NCBI RefSeq assembly: GCF_009933175.1
Contig: NZ_MAEJ01000012.1
Span: 62,001-126,000 of the forward strand
Source: Candidatus Enterococcus huntleyi
GTDB taxonomy: Bacteria > Bacillota > Bacilli > Lactobacillales > Enterococcaceae
DNA: 64,000 bases
Reading direction: 5' to 3'
The translations under genes and the position numbers were made by a program. Below the pieces are notes generated by a model. That model ran no database searches. It was not told the origin of the DNA and worked only from the letters and a program-made list of their open reading frames with translations. This document shows positions 1 to 8,937 of the stretch, one piece after another. How positions within the stretch are numbered: the stretch's first letter is position 1; every line of letters begins with the position of its first letter.

Positions 1-155
1 CAAAATTAACGGTTATTAAACAGCCGATTCTGGAGATTGGGACGCTGGCAGCAAATCGAATGATTGAGAGAATTCAACAGAAAAATCAGTTATCTGGAGA
101 AACGTTGGTTTTGAATAATGAAGTATTATGGCGAGATTCTATCGCGCAAAAATAG
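1..155 (+). CDS. LacI-family transcriptional regulator, C-terminal end (partial)
   Basis: The reading frame that enters at the left edge ends with a TAG at 153-155 and encodes about 50 residues. The pattern (I)KQP(I)xEIGxxAAxxMIERI followed by a short strand ending near LxWRDS is the usual C-terminal end of the periplasmic-binding-like effector domain of LacI/GalR regulators. The DNA-binding half lies outside the window. It sits 48 bases upstream of a GH1 glycosidase gene on the same strand, so it probably controls use of a glycoside; this is inference from position. Family assignment is fairly secure, the effector is unknown. Confidence 0.72.
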   Translation, partial: KLTVIKQPILEIGTLAANRMIERIQQKNQLSGETLVLNNEVLWRDSIAQK

Positions 156-203
156 ATAGGTGATGAAGTTACTGAGAGTGACTACAACATATGAGTAAGA
201 GAA

Positions 204-1616
204 ATGTACGACAATACTAAAAAAGAAATGAGTGTCAAAAAAATGAAAAAATTTCCAAAAGGTTTCTTGTGGGGTTCAGCGATGTCAGCGCCACAAACAG
301 AAGGACATGGGTCAAAGAATGGCAAATCTCCTTCAACGTGGGATTACTGGTTTGAAAAAAATCCGGAGAAGTTTAATCAGGATCAAGGACCAGAGAATAC
401 TTCGAATATGTATGAAACGTATGCCGAAGATTGCCTAAGAATGAAAGAAATCGGCTTGAATTCTATCCGGACATCGATTGCTTGGACGCGTTTATTACCT
501 GATGGAAAGACGTTAAATCCTGAAGCAGTTGCTTTTTATCGCGATTATTTCCAAAAAATGAAGGACAATGGCGTGGAGCCTATTATGAATTTATTCCATT
601 TTGATATGCCGATGTGGTTGATGGAAAAAGGCGGTTGGGAAGTTAGAGAATCAGTCGAAGTTTTTGCTTTTTATGCCAAGACCGCTTTTGAACAATTTGG
701 CGATCTTGTGACGAAATGGACGACCTTTAATGAACCAATCGTTCATGTGGAGTGTGGTTATCTGTATGGCTACCATTACCCAGATGTGGTTGATTTTAAA
801 AAGGCGGTTCAGGTAGGCTACAATACGCTGATGGCGCATGTGCGCGCGGTGGAAGAGTTCCGTAAAGTATTACCGAATGGCGAAATTGGGATTATTTTGA
901 ATATTTCACCGGCTTATGGCCGCAGTGCTAGTCCAGAAGACGAAAAAGCGAAAGAAGCTTCGGACTTGTTGAATATCAATAGTTTCTTAGATCCAGCCGT
1001 ACATGGGCAGCTCCCTGAAGCACTGATTCAATTAGTTAAAGAGCATCAATTAACTCCTGAAACACAATCAGAAGATAAAGCTTTGATGCAAGACAATACG
1101 GTTGATTTTATTGGCTTAAATTATTACCAACCGAGACGTGTGCAAGCGCCAGAAAACCCTAAAGTGCCTGCAAAGATGCCAGAGGATCTGTATATGCCTT
1201 ACGATTGGCCTGAGAAAAAGATTAATCCTTATCGTGGCTGGGAAATTTATCCGAAAGCTTTGTATGATGTAGCGATTATGATGAAAGAAAAATACAACAA
1301 TATTCCGTGGTATGTCAGCGAAAACGGCATGGGTGTGGCAGATGAAGAACGCTTCTTACAGGAAGATGGCATGATTGAAGATGATTACCGTATCGAATTC
1401 ATGCAGGAGCATCTGGATTATTTGCACCAAGGAATTGAAGAAGGTAGTAACTGTTTCGGTTATCATACCTGGACTTTTGTCGATTGTTGGTCATGGCTGA
1501 ATGGCTACAGAAACCGTTATGGCTTCTACCGGGTTGACTTAGAAAATGATTATGAACGCACAATGAAGAAGAGTGGTCTCTGGTACAAAGCATTATCAGA
1601 AAATAATGGCTATTAA
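204..1616 (+). CDS. GH1 family glycosidase, probable 6-phospho-beta-glucosidase
   Basis: Retaining glycosidase of family GH1, cytoplasmic, expected to cleave (phospho-)beta-glucosides taken up by a PTS. The N-terminal FPKGFLWG signature, the acid/base Glu177 in TFNEP and the nucleophile Glu373 in SENG are all present, and the C-terminal KKSxxWYK segment matches the phosphate-binding tail of 6-phospho-glucosidases. The length of 470 residues is normal for the family. The start is uncertain: ATGs at 204, 228 and 243 are all in frame and none has a strong ribosome site; homologues usually begin close to FPKGF, favouring 228 or 243. It follows a LacI-type regulator, and no PTS gene adjoins it within the window. 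Confidence 0.85.
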   Translation: MYDNTKKEMSVKKMKKFPKGFLWGSAMSAPQTEGHGSKNGKSPSTWDYWFEKNPEKFNQDQGPENTSNMYETYAEDCLRMKEIGLNSIRTSIAWTRLLPDGKTLNPEAVAFYRDYFQKMKDNGVEPIMNLFHFDMPMWLMEKGGWEVRESVEVFAFYAKTAFEQFGDLVTKWTTFNEPIVHVECGYLYGYHYPDVVDFKKAVQVGYNTLMAHVRAVEEFRKVLPNGEIGIILNISPAYGRSASPEDEKAKEASDLLNINSFLDPAVHGQLPEALIQLVKEHQLTPETQSEDKALMQDNTVDFIGLNYYQPRRVQAPENPKVPAKMPEDLYMPYDWPEKKINPYRGWEIYPKALYDVAIMMKEKYNNIPWYVSENGMGVADEERFLQEDGMIEDDYRIEFMQEHLDYLHQGIEEGSNCFGYHTWTFVDCWSWLNGYRNRYGFYRVDLENDYERTMKKSGLWYKALSENNGY

Positions 1617-1688
1617 TAAAAGTCAGTAAAATAACTCTGTAAAAAGATCAGTAAAAAAATAATTTTAAGTAGTTGTGTGAAGATTAAT

Positions 1689-1743
1689 AAATAGAAAGAA
1701 AGCAGTCATGGAGAATTTTCTTCATGGCTGTTTCTTTCTATTT
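1689..1743 (+). terminator. Rho-independent terminator after GH1 gene
   Basis: A long inverted repeat of about 21 bases (left arm beginning AAATAGAAAGAAA, right arm ending TTTCTTTCTATTT) with one bulge encloses a 12-base A/T-rich loop. It separates the glycosidase gene from the peptidase gene and could work in both directions. Confidence 0.75.
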
Positions 1744-1757
1744 AAAGTGGTGATAGG

Positions 1758-1785
1758 TTTTACTTTTTCCATTTTTTGCTATAAT
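1758..1785 (+). promoter_or_regulatory. Sigma-A promoter of the peptidase gene
   Basis: A consensus -10 TATAAT is at 1780-1785 with a weak -35 TTTTAC at 1758-1763 (16-base spacer). The -10 overlaps the in-frame ATG at 1784, so that ATG cannot be the translation start if this promoter is used; this supports the ATG at 1820. Confidence 0.55.
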
Positions 1786-1819
1786 GAACGAGACAGGAAA
1801 AGAAAGTAGGGATAATTCG

Positions 1820-2884
1820 ATGATGAATCGTGTAAACAAATTAAGAGATGAAATGAAGAAGGATGGATTGGATAGCTTTTTAGTGACGAGCAAATACAAT
1901 CTGCGTTATTTAACTAATTTTACTGGGACGACTGGTTTAGCAGTAATTACCTTAGATAAAGCTTTTTTTATTACTGACTTTAGATATACCGAACAGGCTG
2001 CTGAACAAGCACAGGGCTTTGAAGTGGTTCAAAATGTTGGACCGATTTTCGACGAAGTGGCTAATATTGTCAAAAAAGAAAAACTGCAAAAGTTGGCGTT
2101 CGAAGAATTACATGTCAGTTTTGCGGAATATTCTGTCTTAGATGAAGTGATTATGGCTGAGCTCATTCCGGTGGCGGGGCTGATCGAAGAGTTGAGAGAA
2201 GTCAAGGATGAGGAAGAGATTGCGTTAGTTAAGAAGGCCTGTGAGATTGCGGATGCTGGTTTTGCCTACGTGTTAAAAACCATCAAGCCAGGCATGACAG
2301 AAATCGAAGTGGCTAATCTGCTAGATTTTCATATGCGTTCGTTAGGTGCTTCAGAGGTTTCATTTGAGACGATTGTTGCCAGTGGTTATCGTTCAGCAAT
2401 GCCTCATGGTGTGGCGAGTCAAAAAGTGATTCAACAGGGTGAAATAATTACTTTGGACTTTGGTTGTTATTATGAAGGCTATGTTTCTGATATGACACGG
2501 ACGTTTGCGCTGGGTGATCCTGGTGAAAAAATGAAAGAAATTCATCAAATTGTTCTAGATGCACAGCTCAAAGTAATTGAAGCTGCCAAACCAGGTGTGA
2601 CAGGGGTTCAATTAGATGCAGTTGCGAGAGATTATATTACCGAGATGGGCTACGGCGAAGCATTTGGCCACTCGACGGGTCATGGGATTGGTTTAGAAAT
2701 TCATGAAGGACCGAATGTTTCTTTCAGAGCCGAGGAAGCTTTTGTGGCAGGAAATATTATTACCGATGAGCCGGGTATTTATTTGGCTGGCCTAGGTGGT
2801 GTGCGGATTGAGGATGATTTGTTGATTACAGCTACCGGAAATGAAATTTTGACGCATTCACCGAAAGAATTGATCATTTTATAG
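1820..2884 (+). CDS. pepP: M24 family Xaa-Pro peptidase
   Basis: Cytoplasmic metallopeptidase of the pita-bread fold that removes N-terminal residues before proline or splits Xaa-Pro dipeptides. The N-terminal creatinase-like domain (about 1-125) precedes the catalytic domain. The five metal ligands are visible: two Asp in DFGCYYEGYVSDMTRTF, His in HSTGHGIGLEIHEG, Glu in TDEPGIY and Glu in GGVRIEDD. The start at 1820 is chosen because an AGTAGGG ribosome site lies 8-14 bases before it and because an upstream ATG overlaps the promoter; the product is then 354 residues, as expected. Aminopeptidase (PepP) and dipeptidase (PepQ) cannot be separated by eye. In many Firmicutes efp follows; here it does not. 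Confidence 0.85.
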   Translation: MMNRVNKLRDEMKKDGLDSFLVTSKYNLRYLTNFTGTTGLAVITLDKAFFITDFRYTEQAAEQAQGFEVVQNVGPIFDEVANIVKKEKLQKLAFEELHVSFAEYSVLDEVIMAELIPVAGLIEELREVKDEEEIALVKKACEIADAGFAYVLKTIKPGMTEIEVANLLDFHMRSLGASEVSFETIVASGYRSAMPHGVASQKVIQQGEIITLDFGCYYEGYVSDMTRTFALGDPGEKMKEIHQIVLDAQLKVIEAAKPGVTGVQLDAVARDYITEMGYGEAFGHSTGHGIGLEIHEGPNVSFRAEEAFVAGNIITDEPGIYLAGLGGVRIEDDLLITATGNEILTHSPKELIIL

Positions 2885-3147
2885 GAGATTTGTACTGGAT
2901 TATTTCGTCAGATAGACGTCGAGATTTCCATGGGATTCTTTTTTTAAGGAAATTCAAAGATTTCGTAATTCCTTGTCGGTTTATTATAGATAATCACTGT
3001 AAATAATGATAAACTAAAACTGGACTATTCAGTAGTCAAAGAATGTCTATAAGCGTATGATTGTAGATGAGAAGGACGTTTCAAAAAATAATTGAGAAAC
3101 AACCGTTGATACAAAGGTATCATGTGCGTAATTAAGGAGGCACTAGT

Positions 3148-3573
3148 ATGGTAGAACAGAAAAATTTAGTATTAGATGCAAATCAAGAATTAGGAGAAAT
3201 AGTTATCGCTCCTGAAGTGATAGAAGTCGTCATTGGCATTGCAGCATCAAAAGTCGAAGGTGTCTACGGCATGCGTGGGACATTTGCGAGTAATGTGACA
3301 GAACTTTTAGGTAGAGCTTCACATGGTAAAGGCGTATATCTAACTTTTGATGAGACTGGCTTAAAAGTTGACATCTATTGCTATTTAAAATATGGGGTGT
3401 CTGTACCTAAAGTAGCGATGGAGATGCAGGATCGTGTCAAACAACAAGTTTTATTTATGACTGATATTGAATTAGTTGAAGTTAATGTACATGTTGTAGC
3501 TGTTGTACCAGAAAAAATGGAGCAACCTGATTTTGATGAGTTGTTCGAAGATGATGAGGATACAAATGAGTAA
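3148..3573 (+). CDS. yqhY: Asp23/Gls24 family envelope stress-related protein
   Basis: A 141-residue Asp23/Gls24 (DUF322) protein. The core runs from about residue 10 to 115 with the typical IAPEVIEVVIGIAASKVEGVYGM opening and a Lys-Val-Asp-Ile strand in the middle; the tail is strongly acidic. An AAGGAGG site lies 8 bases before the ATG. In Bacillus the homologue YqhY lies beside accBC and is linked to fatty acid synthesis; here accBC are absent and the gene stands directly before nusB, overlapping it by 8 bases. The 263 bases upstream contain no efp or other gene, only a probable promoter region. Function beyond the family is not known. Confidence 0.85.
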   Translation: MVEQKNLVLDANQELGEIVIAPEVIEVVIGIAASKVEGVYGMRGTFASNVTELLGRASHGKGVYLTFDETGLKVDIYCYLKYGVSVPKVAMEMQDRVKQQVLFMTDIELVEVNVHVVAVVPEKMEQPDFDELFEDDEDTNE

Positions 3574-4015
3574 AGAGCTAACCCGCCGAGAGATTAGAGA
3601 AATGGCTTTACAAGCCTTATTTCCATTAGATTTTAATACAGATTTAACTAAAAAAGATGCGATTATTAGTGCGCTTGAATTAGAACATGAAGAATTGCTC
3701 AGTGAAGAAGAAGATGCGTTTGTTCCGGTTTATTTGGATGTCTTAGTAGGGGGCGTTTGTGAGAAAAAAGCCGAACTTGATACCTATGTTCAAAGACATT
3801 TACGAGATAACTGGAAAATTAACCGGATTTCAAAAATGGATTTAGTGATTTTGCGTATCGCTACATTTGAGATGCTGTATGTCGAAGACGTTCCAAATAC
3901 AGTGGCCTTGAATGAAGCATTAGAGTTAACCAAGACGTTTAGTGATGATCGTTCACGTAAATTCGTGAATGGTGTTTTATCTAATCTGATGAAAGAAATT
4001 GAAGCTGGGGAATGA
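3566..4015 (+). CDS. nusB: Transcription antitermination factor NusB
   Basis: All-helical RNA-binding protein that with NusE (S10) binds boxA of rRNA leaders and suppresses early termination. The signature opening LTRREIRxxALQALF and the C-terminal helices with RISKMDLVILRIATFEMLY and ALELTKTFSDDRSRKFVNGVLSNL are characteristic. An earlier in-frame ATG exists at 3503, but the ATG at 3566 has a GAGGA site 5 bases upstream, giving 149 residues as in homologues. It overlaps the end of yqhY by 8 bases, so translation is probably coupled. Very secure. Confidence 0.93.
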   Translation: MSKELTRREIREMALQALFPLDFNTDLTKKDAIISALELEHEELLSEEEDAFVPVYLDVLVGGVCEKKAELDTYVQRHLRDNWKINRISKMDLVILRIATFEMLYVEDVPNTVALNEALELTKTFSDDRSRKFVNGVLSNLMKEIEAGE

Positions 4016-4110
4016 TCCTCGGCTTTTTCATATTTACAAGTCGAAATCTACGCAGATAATTGGTTGTATGCTAAAATTAAAACGTTCAATAATAATGAGG
4101 AGTGGTTGTT

Positions 4111-4956
4111 GTGGGAGAAATCATTAACGGGAAAGAATTGGCAGAAAAATTACAAGCAGAGATTGCTATAGAAGTCGCTGAATTGGCTAAAGAAGGGCTG
4201 GTTCCGGGATTAGTTGTTCTATTGGTAGGGGATAACCCAGCGAGCCAGGTCTATGTCAGAAATAAGGAAATAGCGGCTAATAAAATTGGGCTCCATTCGA
4301 CTGTGGAACGTTACCCAGCAGACTTAACAGAAGAAGCTTTATTAGCAGAGATTGACCGTTATAATAAGGACGAAAACTTTCATGGAATCTTAGTTCAATT
4401 GCCTTTACCTAAACAAATTGATGAAGAAAAAGTGTTATTAGCGATTGATCCTAAGAAGGACGTTGATGGATTTCATCCAATGAATTTAGGGAAGTTATTT
4501 GCTGGAGATCCTGAGATGATTCCGTGTACCCCTTATGGCATCATGAAGATGTTTGAAGCGTATAATATTGCGCTTGAAGGGAAGCATGCAGTGGTGATTG
4601 GGCGCAGTAATATCGTTGGGAAGCCGATGGGTCAACTACTTTTGATGGAAAATGCGACAGTAACCATGACTCATTCTAAAACGAAAAATTTGCCTGCAGT
4701 GGCGAGAGAAGCGGATATCTTAGTTGTAGCAATCGGGCGCGGTCATTTTGTCACGAAAGAGTTTATTAAGCCTGGTGCAGTGGTAATTGATGTAGGTATG
4801 AACCGAGATGAGGCGGGTAAATTAATTGGCGATGTGAAGTTTGATGAAGTAGCACCTTTGACAAGCTACATTACCCCTGTGCCTAAAGGAGTCGGTCCTA
4901 TGACGATTACGATGTTAATGAAACAAACGGTTGAAGCCGCTAAAAGGCAGAGATAA
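4111..4956 (+). CDS. folD: Bifunctional methylenetetrahydrofolate dehydrogenase/cyclohydrolase
   Basis: Cytoplasmic enzyme converting 5,10-methylene-THF to 10-formyl-THF in two steps using NADP. Visible FolD signatures are [13 protein letters not shown], the catalytic Lys region, [18 protein letters not shown] and [14 protein letters not shown], with a Rossmann NADP site in the second half. The start is the GTG at 4111, 8 bases after a GAGGAG site; an in-frame GTG at 4102 overlaps that site and is rejected. The product is 281 residues, the normal size. It is followed by a 132-base gap with a short ATAGTGG hairpin before xseA. Confidence 0.94.
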   Translation: MGEIINGKELAEKLQAEIAIEVAELAKEGLVPGLVVLLVGDNPASQVYVRNKEIAANKIGLHSTVERYPADLTEEALLAEIDRYNKDENFHGILVQLPLPKQIDEEKVLLAIDPKKDVDGFHPMNLGKLFAGDPEMIPCTPYGIMKMFEAYNIALEGKHAVVIGRSNIVGKPMGQLLLMENATVTMTHSKTKNLPAVAREADILVVAIGRGHFVTKEFIKPGAVVIDVGMNRDEAGKLIGDVKFDEVAPLTSYITPVPKGVGPMTITMLMKQTVEAAKRQR

Positions 4957-5088
4957 TTGATAGTGGGAGCCACTATTGTGGGAGCAAAATAGGCTCGGAT
5001 AGAGGCAAAAATTATCATGAGTATTCCTCAAATGATTAAGTGAAAGTTACCTAACTAAGGATAGAAATAAAGAAATAGAGGTGAGGAA

Positions 5089-6444
5089 ATGGCGCAGCAA
5101 TATCTGACGATTACCGCTTTAACTAAATATTTGAAACGGAAATTCGAGGCAGATCCTTACCTTGAGCGAGTGTATTTAACAGGAGAGATATCGAACTTTC
5201 GACCAAGACCGAATGCTCATCAGTATTTTAGTTTGAAGGATGATCAAGCGAAAATTTCGGCGATTATGTTTAAAGGAGCGTTCCAAAAACTGAAATTCGC
5301 CCCTAAAGAAGGGATGAAGGTTTTGGTGGTTGGCCGCATTTCATTATATGAAAGTAGTGGCTCCTATCAAATATATATCGAACATATGGAGCCTGATGGT
5401 GTCGGCGCACTCTATCAAGCGTTGGCTGAGCTGAGAGAGAAGCTGAGCAAAGAGGGATTGTTCGACGGACCTAAAAAAATGTTGCCACGTTATCCTAAGA
5501 AAATTGCGGTATTGACTAGCCCGAGTGGTGCGGTAATCCGCGATATTATTACGACGGTCAAACGAAGATACCCAATTGCTCAAATTGTGTTATTTCCGAC
5601 CGTAGTTCAAGGCAATCAAGCAGCCGATGATGTGGTGAGAAATCTACAGCGTGTCGAAGAGTTGGGTGATTTTGATACGATTATCATGGGTCGTGGTGGT
5701 GGTTCAATTGAGGATTTGTGGCCGTTTAATGAAGAGCGAGTGGCGCGAGCGATTTACGCGGCGCATACACCTATTATTTCTTCGGTAGGTCATGAAACGG
5801 ATACGACGATTGCTGACTTAGTAGCGGATGTGCGGGCAGCGACACCGACAGCGGCGGCCGAATTGGCTGTACCGGTGCTCTCTGAAGAATTATTGAGAAT
5901 TAAAGAGCGGCAAGCTCGTTTGGAGCAAGCCTTCTTGTATCAGCTTCAGCGAAAACAAGAGCGTTATCAGCGTTCAGCTAATTCGTATGTTTTCCGTCAG
6001 CCGGGTCGATTGTATGATGCCCAATCAGTTAAGCTAGATCAAATGATGCAACGATTGAGACAGGCGATGCAACAGTCATTATATGAAAAGGACAAGTATG
6101 CGAGTCAGATTATTCATCGAATGTATCAGATGGAGCCTAGCCATCGATTGCAACAAGCACAACAACAACTTGAGTATAGTCAGCGTCGCTTAATTGAGCG
6201 AATGACGAGTTATATGGAAAAGCAACGTCGTTCTTATGAGACAGCTGTGCAGTCGTTAGACTTGTTAAGTCCATTGAAAATTATGGGACGAGGCTATAGC
6301 TACACAACGAAGGAGAATGAAGTCATCAAAAGTACGACTGAACTGGCCGTTAAGGATCAGGTCACTATTCATTATAAAGATGGCCAAGCGGTCGCTGAAA
6401 TAACTGAGATTAAGGGGGATGAACATGGCGACAAAAACATTTGA
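5089..6444 (+). CDS. xseA: Exodeoxyribonuclease VII large subunit
   Basis: Large subunit of the single-strand exonuclease VII, acting with XseB in DNA repair. An N-terminal OB-fold (about 1-100, with [11 protein letters not shown] and HQYFSLKDD) is followed by the catalytic region with [27 protein letters not shown] and [28 protein letters not shown], then a long coiled coil. An AGAGGTGAGGA site precedes the ATG. At 451 residues it is full length. Its 3' end overlaps the start of xseB by 20 bases. Confidence 0.94.
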   Translation: MAQQYLTITALTKYLKRKFEADPYLERVYLTGEISNFRPRPNAHQYFSLKDDQAKISAIMFKGAFQKLKFAPKEGMKVLVVGRISLYESSGSYQIYIEHMEPDGVGALYQALAELREKLSKEGLFDGPKKMLPRYPKKIAVLTSPSGAVIRDIITTVKRRYPIAQIVLFPTVVQGNQAADDVVRNLQRVEELGDFDTIIMGRGGGSIEDLWPFNEERVARAIYAAHTPIISSVGHETDTTIADLVADVRAATPTAAAELAVPVLSEELLRIKERQARLEQAFLYQLQRKQERYQRSANSYVFRQPGRLYDAQSVKLDQMMQRLRQAMQQSLYEKDKYASQIIHRMYQMEPSHRLQQAQQQLEYSQRRLIERMTSYMEKQRRSYETAVQSLDLLSPLKIMGRGYSYTTKENEVIKSTTELAVKDQVTIHYKDGQAVAEITEIKGDEHGDKNI

Positions 6445-6646
6445 AGCTTCATTACAAGAATTAGAAGAGATTGTTTTAAAATTAGAACAAGGCGATGTTC
6501 CGTTAGAAGAAGCCTTAGATGCTTTTAAAAAAGGCATGGATTTGAGTAAACAGTGCCAAGATACACTAACAAAAGCAGAAAAAACCTTAACGAAAATGAT
6601 GACAGAGGCGAATGAAGAAGTCGTTTTTGAAGAGAAGGGCGAGTAG
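6425..6646 (+). CDS. xseB: Exodeoxyribonuclease VII small subunit
   Basis: Small helical subunit (73 residues) that binds the coiled coil of XseA. The [26 protein letters not shown] core is typical. The ATG at 6425 is preferred to the one at 6419 because the AAGGGGG ribosome site ends directly at 6418, leaving a proper 6-base spacer only for 6425. The gene starts inside xseA and ends two bases before ispA, so the three genes are translationally packed. Confidence 0.93.
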   Translation: MATKTFEASLQELEEIVLKLEQGDVPLEEALDAFKKGMDLSKQCQDTLTKAEKTLTKMMTEANEEVVFEEKGE

Positions 6647-6648
6647 TT

Positions 6649-7551
6649 ATGGCAGAAAATCAAACGTTTGCTGAACAACACTTACCTTATGTTGAAGAAG
6701 AACTGGTTTCTTTTATCGAAAAACATACCACGAATGAAGAGCTGAAAAAAAGTATGCTTTATTCAGTCAATGCAGGTGGGAAGCGAATTCGTCCGCAGTT
6801 ACTATTAGCAGTAGTGGCGTCATTTCATAAAACGGTTGGCGCAGGTGCTTATCAAACCGCTGCTGCCTTAGAAATGGTGCACACGTACTCGCTCATTCAT
6901 GATGATTTACCGGCAATGGATGATGATGACCTGCGTCGCGGCAAAGCGACTAACCACAAAGTTTTTGGTGAGGCGACAGCAATTTTGGCAGGTGATAGCT
7001 TACTGACAATGGCTTTTCAGCTAGTGAGCATGGCTCAGATTGAGAGTGAGCCGAAGTTATTATTAATTCAACAATTTGCGCAAGCTGCTGGGGGTGCGGG
7101 CATGGTTAGTGGTCAAGCCGCTGATATGCAAGCCGAAAATAAAACCATCACTGTGGAAGAGTTGGCAAAAATTCATGAGGATAAGACGGGCAAGCTGATT
7201 GAATTTGCGCTTGTTGCTGGAGGTGTCTTAGCAAACCAGCCTGTCGAAGTTTTAGAGGAATTACGACAATTGGCGGGGCATTTAGGCTTGGCTTTTCAGA
7301 TTCGTGACGACTTATTAGATGTAACAAGTACGACTGAACAATTAGGAAAAAATACACAACGGGATGCCGAATTAAATAAAAGTACCTATCCGGGATTGCT
7401 GGGATTAGCTGAGGCCAAATTGGCTTTAGATGAAGAGTTGGTGGCGGCAGAACGCACGATTGATCGAATTCAGCAAACAGTTGCTAGTTTTGAAGCCAGA
7501 TATTTGAAAGAATTGGTCAAGGCGTTTTATTTAGAAAGAGGCACAAAATGA
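6649..7551 (+). CDS. ispA: Polyprenyl (farnesyl) diphosphate synthase
   Basis: Makes the C15 (farnesyl) precursor for undecaprenyl-phosphate and quinone side chains by head-to-tail condensation of IPP. The GGKRIRPxL motif, the first aspartate-rich motif in HDDLPAMDDDD and the second in QIRDDLLDVT are present; 300 residues is full length. It shares an ATGA junction with tlyA. In bacilli dxs follows ispA; here it is missing, which agrees with a mevalonate route to IPP as in other cocci. Confidence 0.93.
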   Translation: MAENQTFAEQHLPYVEEELVSFIEKHTTNEELKKSMLYSVNAGGKRIRPQLLLAVVASFHKTVGAGAYQTAAALEMVHTYSLIHDDLPAMDDDDLRRGKATNHKVFGEATAILAGDSLLTMAFQLVSMAQIESEPKLLLIQQFAQAAGGAGMVSGQAADMQAENKTITVEELAKIHEDKTGKLIEFALVAGGVLANQPVEVLEELRQLAGHLGLAFQIRDDLLDVTSTTEQLGKNTQRDAELNKSTYPGLLGLAEAKLALDEELVAAERTIDRIQQTVASFEARYLKELVKAFYLERGTK

Positions 7552-8363
7552 AAAAAGAACGCGTAGATGTCCTTGCCTTTAACCAAGGCCTTTTTGAAAC
7601 ACGGGAAAAAGCCAAGCGTGGCGTGATGGCTGGGCAAGTGTATACGGATAAAAATGAACGTTTAGATAAGCCGGGAGAGAAGATTGCAATAGAAACTCTT
7701 CTTCAAGTTAAAGGACAAAAACTTCCGTATGTCTCTCGTGGGGGACTAAAGCTTGAAAAAGCCTTAGAAATTTTTGATCTGACGGTAGCGGAGAAAGTAA
7801 TCTTGGATATTGGTTCTTCTACGGGCGGCTTCACGGATGCAGCGCTCCAAAATGGGGCAAAAATGAGTTATGCCTTAGATGTAGGCTACAATCAGTTAGC
7901 TTGGAAGATTCGTCAGGATGAGCGAGTAGTGGTAATGGAACGGACGAATTTCCGTTATTCCAAGCCAGAAGATTTTGATCAAGGGCAGCCACAGGTAGCA
8001 ACGATTGATGTCTCATTTATCTCGCTGAAATTAATTTTGCCACCGCTCCATGATATCTTGGCTGATGGTGGCGATGTTATTGCCCTGATTAAACCGCAAT
8101 TTGAAGCAGGCAAAGAATTCGTCGGCAAAAAAGGGATTATTCGTGATCCTCAGGTGCATAAAATGGTTTTGGAAAAGATCTTGTCTTTTGCTATGGCAAC
8201 GAACTATGATGTGGCAGCTCTTAGTTTCTCACCGATTACAGGAGGCGAAGGGAATATCGAATTCTTAGCGCATTTAAAGAAATCAACTGAAGAGGGTCAG
8301 CTAGCTCCAGCAATTTCGATTGATGAAATTGTCCAGGCAGCCCACGGAAAATTGGATAAGTAA
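7548..8363 (+). CDS. tlyA: TlyA family rRNA (cytidine-2'-O)-methyltransferase
   Basis: Homologue of TlyA/YqxC, which 2'-O-methylates rRNA in characterised members; older annotations call it hemolysin A. An N-terminal S4 RNA-binding domain (about 1-62, with KAKRGVMAGQVYTD and PYVSRGGLKLEKAL) precedes an FtsJ-like methyltransferase domain with DIGSSTGGFTDAALQNGA as SAM site and ALIKPQFEAG. The ATG overlaps the ispA stop by four bases. At 271 residues it is full length. Function follows from the family; no direct evidence for the target rRNA site here. Confidence 0.9.
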   Translation: MKKERVDVLAFNQGLFETREKAKRGVMAGQVYTDKNERLDKPGEKIAIETLLQVKGQKLPYVSRGGLKLEKALEIFDLTVAEKVILDIGSSTGGFTDAALQNGAKMSYALDVGYNQLAWKIRQDERVVVMERTNFRYSKPEDFDQGQPQVATIDVSFISLKLILPPLHDILADGGDVIALIKPQFEAGKEFVGKKGIIRDPQVHKMVLEKILSFAMATNYDVAALSFSPITGGEGNIEFLAHLKKSTEEGQLAPAISIDEIVQAAHGKLDK

Positions 8364-8364
8364 T

Positions 8365-8410
8365 AAAAATTCGTTGTGTTTCTCTTAAGAAGCCAACGAA
8401 TTTTCTTTAT
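8365..8410 (+). terminator. Terminator after tlyA
   Basis: Perfect 11-base arms AAAATTCGTTG (8366-8376) and CAACGAATTTT (8394-8404) with a 17-base loop, followed by CTTTAT. It lies between tlyA and argR, so argR probably has its own promoter in 8410-8469, where an AT-rich stretch is seen. Confidence 0.75.
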
Positions 8411-8469
8411 AATAACAAAAAAATAAGCTATGATAAATATGACTTTGAAACGAAGGGGCGTATATAGTT

Positions 8470-8919
8470 ATGAGGAAGAAAGATAGACATCGTTTGATTA
8501 CTCGATTACTTTCTGAACAAAGTATTCAAAAGCAGGAAGAGTTTGTTGAATTGTTGGATGCTAAAGGGGTAGAAGTGACTCAAGCGACCATTTCAAGAGA
8601 TATCAAAGAAATGAAGTTGATTAAAATTCCTTCAGCTGAAGGCGGCTATCGCTACAGTTTACCGGCGGAAACTAGCGAAGATGTCGGCTTGAAATTAGAA
8701 AAACTTTTAAAAGATGCGTTTGTTTCAGTAGATCAGATGGAAAAATTTGTCAGCTTAAAAACGCTCCCTGGAAATGCTTCGGCAGCGGCTAACTTGATTG
8801 ATAAGCGCTACAAAAAAGAGTTGTTTTCAACAATCAATGATGATGACAATGTCTTAATGATTACTAAAACAGAAGAAGCAGCGCGCTATTTGAAACAAGA
8901 ATTTTTGCGCTATCTATAG
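8470..8919 (+). CDS. argR: Arginine repressor ArgR/AhrC
   Basis: Hexameric arginine-responsive DNA-binding regulator. The N-terminal winged helix (about 1-70, with TQATISRDIKEMKLIKIP) and the C-terminal oligomerisation/arginine domain (LPGNASAAANLID, then NDDDNVLMI) are both intact; 149 residues is normal. Its place between tlyA and recN is the conserved Firmicute arrangement, so this is the ahrC orthologue rather than one of the additional ArgR-type paralogues found near arc operons in enterococci. Confidence 0.93.
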   Translation: MRKKDRHRLITRLLSEQSIQKQEEFVELLDAKGVEVTQATISRDIKEMKLIKIPSAEGGYRYSLPAETSEDVGLKLEKLLKDAFVSVDQMEKFVSLKTLPGNASAAANLIDKRYKKELFSTINDDDNVLMITKTEEAARYLKQEFLRYL

Positions 8920-8937
8920 GAACAGGAGGGAAACGTC

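Noticed and set aside
2885-3147. efp gene between pepP and yqhY
   Set aside because: The gap is far too short for elongation factor P and no frame with its KPGKG-type motif is present.
6265-6681. 138-codon minus-strand frame over xseA/xseB
   Set aside because: Shadow of xseB and the end of xseA; no ribosome site and Ser/Phe-rich antisense composition.
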